Shown piece by piece: positions 31,301 to 42,104 of a stretch of DNA of 64,000 nt. Position 1 is the first letter of the stretch; every line of letters starts with the position of its first letter. The notes beneath the pieces were generated by a model. The model was not told the DNA's origin. It searched no databases and saw nothing but the letters and a program-made list of their open reading frames with translations. This stretch comes from Anomaloglossus baeobatrachus (lineage: Eukaryota > Chordata > Amphibia > Anura > Aromobatidae): positions 68,960,730-69,024,729 of the forward strand of contig NC_134353.1 in the NCBI RefSeq assembly GCF_048569485.1, given 5' to 3'. The translations under genes were made by a program, and so were the position numbers.

Positions 31301-34300
31301 GAAAATGGCGGTTCAGGCAGCGCATGCGCATTGTCACATCTGACGGTCTACAGCAAAATGGCGCCGCAGGCAGCGCATGCGCATTCTGACATCTGATGGG
31401 CACCTTGGGGAACACATGCACATTATGACTTCTGGCAGTCTTCCGCAAAATGGTACTTGTTATTGAGCCGAGGTCTGAATCTGCACATGTGCTGCCCACA
31501 AGACCGCTATGATGAAGACTGTTGGATGTCATTGTGCGCAAAGTGCCCCTGCACACAGAACAACAAATTTCCAGGCATCTTGGTAATAGATAGTCTATAG
31601 TAAATGCTCTGTGGGGATGGAACCAACCACGTAGGACAAATCATATTTATATGAGCGGTAATAAGATATTAGAAGACATGGCCTACCTCCTACATACTCC
31701 ATGACCATACACAGGTGAGATTTAGTTGGAAAGGAGCAGAGCATGGAGACCACAAAGGGGCAATCAGAGAATGTTAGGATGTCCCTCTCTAAAAAGGCCC
31801 TTTCCACTCTTCGTGGAGTATTCAGGCTCCGCTTGGTAATTTTCTTCATCGCAAACATCTGGCGTGAGTCTTTATGGTGCGCTATGTAGACGGCACTGGA
31901 GAGAAGGAGAATCCATGGTTTATATTAAATTCTTATTAACAGTTCATCTATAGAAGTCATTATATGTTCTTCTGTATTAATGCTCAATACTAGAAATCCA
32001 TCAGTTACTGAAAATCTATGTCTAGAAATGTATAAAATAGCACTATATAGATCACCTATGGGAGGTCCGCACAACGTCAGGCTGCCGGAGACCCTTCCCC
32101 AGGTCATATTAGAGATGAGAGAATCTATCGAAATTCTGTAGACAGATTCGCTATATATGACCGGTAGATACGATTGAAGGACCTCCTAAGAAGATTATTC
32201 TGATCTCCCCATACGAGGCATAATAAATGGAGGGGAGAACATAAAAAGTAATGAAACACCTTCTCCCTCCATTCCTAGGCAATCATCTGTCCACCGCTGC
32301 AGTTCTCTGTCCTCTGTGCCAGCCGTTGGCTGTTCTGGCACTTCTTGTGCTGAGGGCAGTGATTGGACTCACATAGTCATGGTGGAGGGTGCAGATGTCA
32401 TTGACGTTAATATCGTGCAAATCATCAGATGATCGTGAGTAGCCAGTTACTCTTACCAGCTCCATAAGGGAGCCGCGATAAAAATGAAGGCCGGCACGGA
32501 GGAGAGGGAGGCTCTGATGGAGGTGGCAGCATCAGAACAGATGAGGGTCTAGGACAGGTGAGTGTAATGTATTATATTATTTATATCCCTTTCATTAAAG
32601 GGGTGTTCCCATCTTATAGATCATATCCCCATATATAATAGATATAATAATATTAGCAAATACCTTTAATTAGAAATGTAGTATAGTTCTCCTAATTTAT
32701 CCATGTCTCTTGCCTCGTGCAGGGCATCACAATAGCTTTGGTATCCATGGATACGACCATGCATATAGTAACAGTTAGTTGCTTGTGGTCGTAACCGTGG
32801 ATACCTAAGCTGCAATGCCCTGCACATGAGGTAAGAGACATAACTAATCAGGAAAACTATTGTAGATTTATAATTGGAGGTTTTTCCTAATATTATTCAT
32901 ATTACACCTACTACATATTGGGATGGGATCTTGGAGATAGGAATAGCCCTTTAAGGGTATGTGCACACGTTAAGTGTTTGCAGCACACTTTTCTGCACCA
33001 TTTCTACAGCTCTTGGAAGGAGAAATGCTGCATAAAATAAGTGAATTTTTTATATTTTATTTTTTACATATAGCTTTTTTGCAGCAGATTTTCCTCTACT
33101 CATCAGTATGAGTGTCATCTGCATAAAAGATGCTGAGAGATGTAAATCTGTGTATTAAGAGAAATCTTACCCATAAGTTCCACTGCTGATGAATTTGGAT
33201 GTTTCAAAGTCGTCCATATGCGGCTTTCTCACCGGGATCAATGATTTATTTTCACTCTATAAATGAATAAGAAATGATATTCAGATTAAGAAGCGGCAAG
33301 AAAAAAGCTCCAGATGCAAAAACGTCTCCTCCCTATATTATGTCCTATCTGATTACCCTGATTTAGTGTATGGGACGACACAAGCTAGACGCTCTACTGG
33401 TACAGATGTAATTTAAGGGGGGGTCCTCCATGTACTGGAATCATTGTACACTGCTGGTGTCACGGGGGTGTCACGCTTGTCAGACAGTACACAAGCTGCT
33501 CTCTGACTTTCCCTTTTCCCCTTCTTGGGTTTTACCTCTTTCTCTTTAGGACCCTGCGGATTTCCTTACATTTCAGTTCTTAATCTTCAGCACTTCCCTT
33601 TGTGTCTTTATATACCCTCATTCCCCCTTACTCTGTGCTGTTGATAGGTCTAATACCCTTAACAAGTCTTCAGTGCAAGCAGTCGGCTTGTATTCATCTG
33701 GAGAAACTTTGTTGTTGTTGCAGTTCCTCTCCCTGAGTCATCTGGAGATAAGTTATTCCTTTACTTTCCCCTGTCTGTATCCCCTGTGTGTTCTTGAGAG
33801 CTTAGTGAGGTTGACTATGCACTCATCCCATCCGCTCCCTACCTGGGGCTGATTTTCAGGTATCCAGCTCAGCGCATATGTGCGGAACCTATCTAGTGTG
33901 GTGAGGGAAGCGAGCGGCCAGCAGCAGGATTGGTCAGGGGTCCCCATCTCCCCCTTCCCCAGACACAGGGTTTCCTTTCCGTTCCCTTTCGCTGTTCGCT
34001 TGGTACGTCCCCGTACCTAGTGTGACAGCTGGATAATATGGGAGATCAGAGAGAAGAACTGAAAGGGAATTTATGAGCAGTTTTTATATAGTAATGTAAG
34101 AGCAGCATAATGTCAGGGCTGAGACGTGTCATTCTAATAAAATCAATGTTTCATCATCAGGAGATTACCACTACAGGACTAGCTGTCTTGTGCAATGTAG
34201 TCCTATTACTGTGTGTAACCCTGCCCCCAACCACTGATTGACAGGTTTCTGCCTATTCACAGTGTGCACAGAAAGCTGCCAATCAGTGGTGTGGTCGGGG

Positions 34301-37300
34301 TTTTAAAGGGCTCAGCAGTCAGAGCACTGATAGATCTGCAGCAGAGGAAAGAGAGTTTTTATCACAACTGCTGCACCCAGTGAAGTAAGTGATACATTGC
34401 CAGAATCAGGGTTTCTGCCCCCATATCATGCTGCTCTTAGATGGGTTAGAAAAAACCTGGTGACAGATTTCCTTTAATATAAATGCCATTATTATTATTA
34501 TTATTATTATTGTTTATTTATAGAGCACCATTGATTCCATGGTGCTGTACATGAGGGGGTTACATACAGAATATCTAATGTGATTGTGTCATCTACTTTT
34601 AGAATAGAGATATCCCATATTATATGGGGGATAATACTGGACGTGTCATTCACACCCCATGATCTGGTGATCTACACACATCTCCCTCTATAATACTTAC
34701 ACCGGTGGGTTCTTGGATCTCTGGGATCTCACAGATCACACTGTCAGGATTCAACAGCACAGATGTTTCTAAAATAGTGATAAAACGATGAAGAAATAAA
34801 ATGTATTAGATGAGATCAATCATACAAATCATATGAATATAATGAAGAAAGACAAGGGATTAATTCTAGTTATATGGAAAGTCTAACTATGAGAACGTAC
34901 GGTGTATCCATAGACAGATACATGTAATGTAATGATGGAGGAATCCTCAGTCATCACAGGAATGAGGAACTCACCTAACATATGCAAATTAGTCTGGAAG
35001 TGCACTGGGGGCGTGTCACTGCACTCAAACTTCGACCACCCCCTCAGTTCACTTCCATCCTGATTTGTATATGGCGTCTCGTTAGATTTTTGCAAAAAAA
35101 GGATAATTTTTATTAGGGGGAATTGGCCCATACAGGCATACCACCACTTCCATATGTAACAATGTGCTAGCAGGTTCCTTATACACAGTGGAAATAATAA
35201 ATCTAACATTCCTCCTGCTCTGTATAGTATCTGGAGGCTCCTGGTAGGAGGTCGGTGACCGGCTTACCTGTGATCAGATCCATGTTCAGCTTCCACTGAC
35301 TACCATTAGGGTCAGGGATTTCCGGGGTTACATCTTGCCCATCTTTGGTGTTGTCTTCTGGTATTTCCTGACTGACACATTTCATTTCTGCAAAATTTAG
35401 AGGATAATGACCTATACAGACATACCACAACTTCCATATGTAATAATGTGAGGAGGTTCCCTTTATACAGTGGAAAGAATAAATCTCACGATAGTCAATT
35501 GTTCTCCATAGTATCTGGAGGCTCCTGGTAGAAGGTCAGTGACCGGCTTACCTGTGATCAGATCTATGTTCAGCTCCCACTGACTCCCATTAGGGTCAGG
35601 GATTTCCAGGCTTAAATTTTGCCCGTGTTTGGTGTCGTCTTCTGGTATTTCCTGACTGACACATTTCATTTCTGCAAAATTTAGGGGATAATTAATGACC
35701 TATACAGACATACCACAACTTCCATATGTAATAATGTGAGGAGGTTCCCTTTATACAGTGGAAAGAATAAATCTCACAATAGTCCCTGTTCTCCATAGTA
35801 TCTGGAGGCTCCTGGTAAAAGGTCCGGTGACCGGCTTACCTGTAATCACATCCCACTGACCCATTTCAGGGTCAGGGATTTCCGGGGTTAGATTTTGCCC
35901 GTCTTCATTGTCGCCTTCCGGTGTTTCCTGCTGGTTATAATAAATATATAATTAATATGTGAAGGATTTCACTAAATCACCAAATCCATAAACCGGGAAG
36001 GACTAAACTCGCATTTACAGATGAAGCCAATTGTAACTCTACAAATCCCGCGCCATCTGATGACTTTACTCAGAATGTTCTCTTAGGCCTCGTGCACACG
36101 CGGTGAGTTATTACCTCAGGATTTGTAGCTAAAACCGGGAGAGGGACAAATCAGAGGAAAAGTAGAATAGAAACACCGCACCATGCCTACACTTTTAACC
36201 CCTTAAGGACCGGGCGATTTTTCCTCCCCTTATTCCAAGAGCCATAACAATTTTATTTTTCCATCTACATAGCCGTGTGATGGTTTGGTTTTTCAGGACG
36301 ATTTGTACTTTTGAATGACGCCATCCATTTTAACATATGATATAATGGCAAGAGGGAAAAAATGTAAATGTGGCAAAATAGTAAAAAAAAAGTGAAATTC
36401 TGTAATTGTTTCTTGAGGTTTTTCTATTTGTGATGTTTATTGATCGTATAATTTATTTGATATTTTGATAGATCCAACTGTTACAAATGCAGCGATCTGC
36501 AATGTGTGTATTTCTTTATTTTTTGTGTGGTAAAAGTGGGGGGATTTGAACATTTATATTCTTTTATTTTTACATACTTTATAAAACATTTTTTTCTACT
36601 TTTGTTTCAGTATTTAATAGTCTCTTAGAGAGCTTGTACCTGCAATAGTCTGATCACTTGCTCTATTCAGGGGTGTCAAACTAAATCCGGACCCCAAATT
36701 ATTTTATGTAGCCTGCGAGCAGCTTTGCCAGTAAAACCTCCATGCTTTTCTCTGCCATTGAAAGTGTCCAGCCGAAAAAACTTGTGATTTTGTAAAATCT
36801 GTCAACCAATTTGTACAGTGCATGCACTAAAGAGGCCGCCATGTGCAGTTTAAATGGTAGAAGATAGAATGTATGGGCTCCTTCTATAATAATGCAGAAT
36901 ACCTGTGTTGGGATTTTGGGGTGTGCAATGCTGTAGGGATGTCTGTTATGAGATTTAAGGGGGTATACAATGCTGTCAGGACTCCTGTGGTGGGGTTTTG
37001 GGGGGTGCAATGCCAGGAGATGCTTGTGGGGGAATTTTGTGGTTCTATAATGCTGTGGTTATGCTTGTAGTGGAGTTATGGGGGTCTGTGATACCTGTGT
37101 TTGTATTTGGGATGTGTGCAATGCAGGGGGGGTGCTTTTGATGGGATGTTATGGGGTATGCAATACTCAGGGTAGCCTATGGGGGACATTTGGGGGTGTG
37201 TGATGGTAGAGGATGACTGTAATGGGATTTGTTTGGATGTATAATGCTGTAGGTATGCTAGGTGCAAAGCTTGTGGTGGGATTTACACTCCTAGAACAGC

Positions 37301-38909
37301 GTCCTTAGCCTTACAACCCAGAAATAGTGCCCTTAGGCCTACCACCCTGGGACATCATCCTTAGTCCTACATCCCAGGGATAGCACCCTTAGCCCTACAT
37401 CCCAGGGACAGCGCCCTTAGCCCTACAAGCCAGGGACAGCGCCCTTAGCCCTACAACCCAGGGAGAGCACCTTTAGTTCTACAACCCAGGGACAGCTATT
37501 GGATAGCTCTTCTACCCTAGCCCTAGTCTACTTTTCTGCACCGTGATATCCCAGAGCACGGAAATGCCATGGGTATAAAGACGTTTACTAAAAGCTCAAT
37601 TAAAAACAGACCTATATGCTACACATCAACTGATCAGTATATGTACCTAAGATACAGCCAAAGTAAGAATAGCTAAATCAATAAATCAGTATATAGCTCT
37701 GCACTTAGATGAATCTACAGTGTAACGTGTGGGGTATCCTGCCGCCTCAACGTACGTTTCCAAACTTGTTCAGGAGGCGTCTCTTGAAGAAGTTTGGAAA
37801 TACTGGGAAGGATTGATACATTATCTATTTATGTAAGTGTTACATGTATTACCTCAGCTGTATGAATTGTCTTTGATATCCTTATTTTCTTTTTATAAGA
37901 CTGATTTGGGGAATATATCCTCTATTTTGCATTACATTTATTTATAATAGCATTATATCAGTTTTTTATCTGCATATATTATTTGCTCTATTTGTGAATA
38001 TTATCCTGCTCTCTTTTCAGTAACTTTTTGATAATGTATTTTTAAAGAAATACTTTTTAAATATTTTCTAATATTTTTTCATTTTACGTAATAAACTCTG
38101 TTTGTTTTTTGTTTTAAGCATTTACAGGCAGTGAAGACTCTGATAATAGAGCGACACTTCCCACCACTGAGCCATGACTCCATCAGCAGAATACAGACTG
38201 CCATCACAGACGATGGAGCCGCAGAAACTGGAGGACATAAAATTTCTGGACGTAGACATGGAGGCCTTTAACATTTAAGACCAGATTTTCTGATGTCTGA
38301 CTAGTGATCTGGAGAAGATCAGAAAACAAGGCCGTGTGATAGAGAAGGTGATGGGTACTTACCGGGCGTTCCAATGAGCGGGCCGGACGTTCCAGGACAG
38401 ACAGGACTATTTGGGTCAGTTCTTTAAGAAAAGCCAAATCTCCATCTTGAGATCTTTGTTCAGCCTATAAAGAAAAAAATAAATATGAAAATTTTGAGAT
38501 GAGAAAGGGCAGAATGGAGGTCGCCAAGGTCTGTGACATTTGCTTTGCTTTCTGAAGATACAATGACTACTCATCTGGGGACTCCACATGTTTTATATTG
38601 GAGGAAAGAAGAACCTTCTATCCCACCATCCTTATCTATTATGGAGAAGGTTTCTGCGGATTGTCCGCCATTTACCTGCTGTAATATCGTCCTGATGTTC
38701 TGAGATAAATCTGTCAGATTCTCTGAGGTTAGTTGACCTCGTTGGAATTTGGTCAGGCAGTCTCTTACAAGCTCCACCACCAGCCGGTGAGAAAAGCTGA
38801 GGACGCCATCGGGTGGTAGAAGCACAATGTCCGGGCGATTGTTGGTAAGAATCTCCGATAGTGCATCTACCTGAATGTTATCCAATAGTAAGTGAGCCAT
38901 AGCGAGCAA
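27696..38909 (-). CDS. Divergent MAST-family serine/threonine kinase lacking a PDZ domain
   Basis: Minus-strand exons (high to low): 38909-38676, 38464-38363, 35930-35840, 35671-35552, 35387-35268, 34768-34701, 33256-33171, 31895-31687, 30797-30659, 30576-30447, 30269-30104, 29987-29889, 29662-29540, 29394-29309, 29219-28783, 28391-28318, 28085-28014, 27793-27696. All have AG/GT borders and phases join to one 2,454-nt frame ending in TAG. Domains: MAST helical DUF1908 ([29 protein letters not shown]); AGC-like kinase with [36 protein letters not shown] and VDWWAMG; tail [17 protein letters not shown] as in MAST. It would phosphorylate Ser/Thr, but its substrate is unknown. The start is uncertain: the frame stays open to an ATG at 39005, adding 32 residues; otherwise MAHLLL at about 38900 is the first Met, or an upstream exon is unseen. 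Confidence 0.87.
28783..29219 (-). CDS. Exon with 24-bp coding minisatellite (SPESTPEC repeats)
   Basis: 437 nt, acceptor AAATTTAG, donor AAAT|GTGAGT. After [18 protein letters not shown] the frame consists of about 15 eight-residue repeats of the type SPESTPEC with one 4-residue half unit. All repeat lengths are multiples of three, so the kinase frame is kept. Two further frames, including one on the opposite strand, are open over the same stretch because of the repeat. Likely an unstructured Pro/Ser/Glu/Cys tail and a length polymorphism. Confidence 0.8.
29309..30576 (-). CDS. Kinase C-lobe and tail exons (30576-30447, 30269-30104, 29987-29889, 29662-29540, 29394-29309)
   Basis: [19 protein letters not shown] keeps the DFG and the MAST-specific GHIKxTDFGxSKxG. 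[20 protein letters not shown], then [19 protein letters not shown], follow the MAST pattern. NPADRLGTG and HPFLRDLDF precede the tail [17 protein letters not shown]. The last exon codes [20 protein letters not shown], like the acidic DSEDEE segment after the MAST kinase domain. The [13 protein letters not shown] insert lies in the activation segment, as in MAST proteins. Confidence 0.88.
30659..33256 (-). CDS. Kinase N-lobe and catalytic-loop exons (33256-33171, 31895-31687, 30797-30659)
   Basis: The glycine loop SSGTYGAVYIA spans the 33171/31895 junction. The ATP-binding Lys is in FAMKKI and the helix-C Glu in [10 protein letters not shown]. The hinge is MEYVGGGD, as in MAST (MEYVEGGD). The catalytic loop reads [10 protein letters not shown], so the Arg of the HRD motif is Lys. 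All other catalytic residues are present. Confidence 0.85.
31180..31500. repeat. Intronic minisatellite, about 62-bp unit
   Basis: Four to five units of the form CTTCAGCAAAATGGCGxxGC ... GCGCATGCGCATTxTGACAT, each with an AARATGGCG core (YY1-like), inside the intron between 31687 and 30797. Confidence 0.75.
32599..32950. mobile_element. TTAA-flanked MITE (Kolobok/piggyBac-type) in an intron
   Basis: Flanked by TTAA at 32595-32598 and 32951-32954, with ends AGGGGTGTTCCCATCTT and (complement) AGGGCTATTCCTATCTC. The interior is a long imperfect palindrome (GGTATCCATGGATACGACCA against GTGGTCGTAACCGTGGATAC). Non-coding. Kolobok-type MITEs with TTAAAGGGG starts are common in frogs (family knowledge). 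Confidence 0.75.
33458..34027. mobile_element. Solo LTR in a kinase intron
   Basis: Starts TGTCACGGGGGTGTCACGC and ends GTACCTAGTGTGACA, flanked by a 5-bp duplication GCTGG (33453-33457, 34028-34032). A TTTATATACC stretch could be a TATA region. No internal coding part remains, as expected for a solo LTR. 570 bp. Fossil. Confidence 0.75.
34130..34480. repeat. Fold-back repeat with CCAACCACTGATTG core
   Basis: AACCCTGCCCCCAACCACTG and its near-complement CAGTGGTGTGGTCGGGGTT flank a short spacer with a second inverted pair (TTTCTGCC/CACAGAAAGC). A known style of dispersed anuran repeat, with class unclear. Confidence 0.5.
34490..34580 (-). mobile_element. LINE 3' end with (ATT)n tail
   Basis: (ATT)n followed by TTTATAGAGCACCATTGATT and CCATGGTGCTGTACATGAG: the complement of the 3' end seen at 59640-59788. 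Two independent copies ending in the same hairpin plus A/T-rich microsatellite fit the 3' tail of an L2/CR1-like LINE or a SINE that shares it. Confidence 0.65.
34975..35089 (-). pseudogene. Diverged fourth copy of the linker cassette
   Basis: The same intron flanks (CATACCACCACTTCCATATG-like, then TTTTTGCA) precede a segment that keeps an open frame in the cassette phase and a good donor (GTTAG|GTGAGT). Where the other copies have GCAG as acceptor this one has GCAA, so it is probably skipped. The coded sequence ([16 protein letters not shown]) keeps only the ETP and D-G-x-L hints of the cassette. Left out of the gene model. Confidence 0.55.
35268..35387 (-). CDS. Linker cassette exon, copy 3
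   Basis: 120 nt, phase 1 at both ends, about 90% identical to copy 2. Codes [20 protein letters not shown] and an [13 protein letters not shown] block. Same acceptor and donor as copy 2. Confidence 0.8.
35552..35671 (-). CDS. Linker cassette exon, copy 2
   Basis: 120 nt, phase 1 at both ends, so it can be included or skipped without changing frame. Codes [20 protein letters not shown], then an [13 protein letters not shown] block. Acceptor TTTTGCAG, donor ACAG|GTAAGC. Confidence 0.8.
35840..35930 (-). CDS. Linker cassette exon, copy 1
   Basis: 91 nt, phase 0 to 1. Codes [20 protein letters not shown] then [10 protein letters not shown]. The sequence and both intron flanks are repeated at 35552-35671 and 35268-35387, spaced 287-288 bp. 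Acidic, low-complexity, not part of canonical MAST. Confidence 0.8.
36195..36620. repeat. Dispersed repeat starting TTAACCCCTTAAGGACCGGG
   Basis: A TTAACCCCTTAAGGACC start followed by GATTTTTCC-type sequence is a frequent anuran repeat (family knowledge). The far end was not located. It lies in the long intron between 38363 and 35930. Confidence 0.45.
36890..37505. repeat. Two adjoining intronic minisatellites
   Basis: 36890-37285 holds about eight loose units of roughly 50 bp built on GGGATTTTGGGGTGTGCAATGC. 37290-37505 holds 28-bp units of CCCTTAGCCCTACAACCCAG followed by GGACAGCG. Both are in the intron between 38363 and 35930. Confidence 0.75.
38363..38464 (-). CDS. Kinase gene exon: MAST N-terminal helical domain, part 2
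   Basis: 102 nt, phase 0 at both ends, acceptor TTTATAG and donor CCCG|GTAAGT. Codes [20 protein letters not shown], matching the MAST stretch ending RPARLLECL. Confidence 0.85.
38676..38909 (-). CDS. Kinase gene exon: MAST N-terminal helical domain, part 1
   Basis: Acceptor TTTACAG at 38910 and donor CAG|GTAAAT at 38676. Codes [20 protein letters not shown], matching the DGVLGFxHHQIVExARDCL block of MAST1-4. The ATG at 39005 in the same frame suggests that transcription could also start inside or above this exon without splicing at 38910. Confidence 0.8.
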
Positions 38910-39099
38910 CTGTAAATTAATCCAATCACTAACTATAGAACCAACAAATGGCACCCGCGGAACTGTGAGCATTGTATATGTAGGGATTCCGAATTGTGAT
39001 GTCATAATGGCCCACCACCAGTGATGTCATGATGGCCCACCATCATCAGTGATATCATAATAGAATCATGTGATGAAATCTTCAGGAGAAAACTGAGCA

Positions 39100-39576
39100 C
39101 AAATAGATGCTGCCTAGTAATATATAAAGTGGAAATACCATAGAATTACATTTGTCCCCATGTTATGATGGTCGTTCTATTTTATTTCCAATCAGGATAT
39201 TCACAAAAACAACCGACAAAAGGTCAAATACAATCAATTTTATTGAAATAATTAATAAAAATTAATAAAAACAAGGGTAGGGAAAAAATAATCACATGGA
39301 CGTGTAGTAAAAATTAAGGCGGTCTGTGATGTGTAGAGAAAAATATATATGTATAGATAAAATATACTATTTACATAATATAGAAATGAATAATATAATG
39401 TCCAATACAAAGATATATCTTATACCTAGTTTATATTCGCTAGTCAGGTGGTATATATAATAGAATATAGTATTGTGCCAATACAGAATAGAATAAGTGA
39501 TAAATATAAAGTGCAAATATATAATAAGATTGTTAAGGTTTAACATGAAGTACAAAAATATGAATGAGAATAAATT

Positions 39577-39620
<44 letters not shown>

Positions 39621-40670
39621 TGTATATACATATTATATCCATATCTATACATATATTATATTTCCATAACAATTGTATTCACACCTATATTGCACTGTCA
39701 AGTATAAGCCACTACAACCCCAAACATAGATCGCATATAACCATCAGAGGGTACAACTCCACAAAAAAGAGGGACCTATATGTAATAACTAAGTATTCAC
39801 CTATATGTAGCAAATAATTAATCAACTGATAGATACTAGTGTAAAAGCACACATGATCAATAAATAACATTCATATAGTTGTGGTCAAATAATAAAATGA
39901 AGGTCAATAAATATAAAATGCAGGAATACAGACAAAAATTATTATATTATACTTATTTATCAATACTGACAGACAGTGGCAATATGCTGTCATCAGACCA
40001 ACAACAAGTCAAACAAATATAATTTACCCAAACCAAACAATTGGCCCAAAATATATATATAATCTTAATAAATGAATAAATACCCAAAAAGAAAACGAGA
40101 TTTTTTTTAAAATTATTAGTGTAAGAACTACTTAAAACATACATAAAAACATATGTGGTAGGTTAGGATAAACACTGTGGATACAGGGCTTATTATTGGA
40201 GACAAGATGCAGAAAAAACAAAAAACAGCTAAAAGTATAAATATATAGGAAAATCTCCTTTTTAGATCATACAAAAATTGAGCTATATTTAAACTTTGGT
40301 TGGTTCAATAAATAGAAAACCAGGAGTAACCGCATTAAATAGAAGTGTCACATGCATAATAATTACAAAAAGTTGCTGATCATATTAGTTTAAAGACAAA
40401 GTATCTTGTGCATAGTCATTAATGGGCAAAAAAATGCTAATCTTAAGTGACACGTGCATAGTAATACTAACAAAATATAAGAAGGTTCTGTGATCTGAAG
40501 GTGTCAGGTGTGCAAGAAATCTCCAGACCGATATATAAGTATATATATTAAATATTTTTAAAGTGCCAATAGATGAGTAAATAGCTTCAAAGTTAATAAA
40601 GTGCTTAAATATATGACATCGGTGTGGGAAATACCTGACACTACAAATCACAGAATTCCCCCTTAGAATA
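39100..40670. other. AT-rich spacer with (AT)n microsatellite
   Basis: Very AT-rich, with a pure TA run at about 39580-39616. No coding sequence recognised on either strand; the short open frames are low complexity. It may hold worn non-coding repeats related to the adjacent fold-back. Confidence 0.5.
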
Positions 40671-40917
40671 ACATATGTACAAATACTCCCATAGAGAAAG
40701 CCTTCTCACAAAAATAGCAGCGCATGTGTGAACTAAAGTCCAACCATTCTTTGATGAAGATGTAGCGAAACGCGTCAGGTTGACTCTGTACAGTGGCTGT
40801 ATTGACACGGGTAATTATGCCTTTATTCACTATGCAAAGAATGATTGGACTTTAGTTCACACATGCGCTGCTATTTTTGTGAGAAAGCTTTCTCTATGGG
40901 AGTATTTGTACATATGT
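40671..40917. repeat. Long fold-back element with 82-bp arms
   Basis: Left arm 40671-40752 and right arm 40836-40917 are complementary at about 80 of 82 positions, separated by an 83-bp loop. The arms start ACATATGTACAAATACTCCC. The loop begins with GATGAAGATGTAGCGAAACG, a motif style repeated in many vertebrate dispersed elements and similar to a hammerhead core. Confidence 0.85.
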
Positions 40918-40939
40918 TTCTCTGTGGCCAGGTGGTTAG

Positions 40940-41410
40940 TGACATTTCCAATGGTGTTGCTGCATAAAAACAGGAGAGAGTCAGCAAGCAGGAGTGATGT
41001 TAAACCAAAATGTAAACTTTTACTTAATGGCAGAAGATGTTTACAGCAGATGATATTACATGTACAGCAGGTTCCAAGACACAGGCTTTCAGCAGCAGAT
41101 AACAAGAATTGGGTTTATGAGGAATGTGATACCAGTACCTGTCTAGGAGTCTCATTCCTTAAAAATTGTAAAAAAATGTTTTCAGGTTTTCTAATTTTTG
41201 TCACAGCTTGCACATAGTGCATACACTTTAACAGCCTAGGAGTCCCACTCCTTCCAAATGGGGAGAAAATGCTTTCTGAGACCCTCCTCCATGTGTCTTC
41301 AGGGTGTATTTGTATCCTTCCTTCTAATTTTTTTTCAGCCCTTGCACATAGTGCACAGGTTTTACCAGTCTTGGAGTCCCACTCCTTTATAATTTAAAAA
41401 AATGTTTCCT
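40940..41410. repeat. Degenerate tandem blocks with GGAGTCCCACTCCTT
   Basis: Three blocks near 41150, 41240 and 41370 share (A/T)GGAGTCxCAxTCCTT followed by AAAATGxTTxCTGAG, spaced about 90-130 bp. No gene is seen. Confidence 0.5.
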
Positions 41411-41635
41411 GAGGTCAGGACCGGTGAAGGTGTGCTGCCCCCGCATCAGCAGCCAAGGCTGCTCGGATCCAGATCCGCGGTGGCTCGAGGAGTCTCCGGA
41501 CCCGGTAGTCGGGGTCGCGCGGCCACTCGGATAAAAGGGGGGTTATTAACATGGGATGGTATGGTTAAAGTTCGAGAACGCCACCCGTGGTGCGTGGTAA
41601 GATGGAGTACCACCACTGCGATTGGGAGTACCCAG

Positions 41636-42104
41636 TGTGCTGTTTCTATTTGTCTTAGTTAAAACTGTTATTTAATGTTTTTCATGCCTGTCTCTGCTGC
41701 CATCTACTGGTCAGACTTTTCAGCTCCTCTGTTTCTTTTGCCCAGCCCATGGGAGTGTCTGATGACCCTCTTGCATCAGTTCCTGGGATGTTCATTCCAG
41801 CCAGAGCTTTTGTGAGAGCAAGATCCCTTATAGGAGCTACTAGAAGCAAAGTCTTCTGACCACGTAGTAGCTACAGAGGCAAGCATCACTGGAAGATTTC
41901 AATGCCAGGTACTTGGATTACTGCACTCTGCATGTCCTAACCTTTGGAGAAAATAAACCACCATTGTTTCATCTCAGCATGTGCATGTGTAACTCTGGAG
42001 TGCTCAAGGTCCTGTCTGCCCCACCTATAGGAAAAACGAAGGTAAGACTCTCACAACCTCTCACAACTACGCGCCTTCCATCGCCTTTAAGTGGGGACAG
42101 AACA
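41636..42104 (+). repeat. 5' LTR of the BEL/Pao element
   Basis: 469 bp, TGTGCTGTTTCTATTTG...GGACAGAACA, near-identical to 47829-48298. Contains AAAATAAACCACC, a likely poly(A) signal region. Confidence 0.9.

Noticed and set aside
31191-31556. 121-codon minus-strand frame
   Set aside because: Falls wholly in the intronic 62-bp minisatellite and has no acceptor/donor pair in phase with the kinase.
34883-35209. 108-codon minus-strand frame as a separate gene
   Set aside because: It overlaps the diverged fourth linker cassette and its intron flanks; better explained as part of the exon duplication.
39497-39817. Tyr/Ile-rich frames near the (TA)n run
   Set aside because: AT-rich low-complexity sequence with no family motif.
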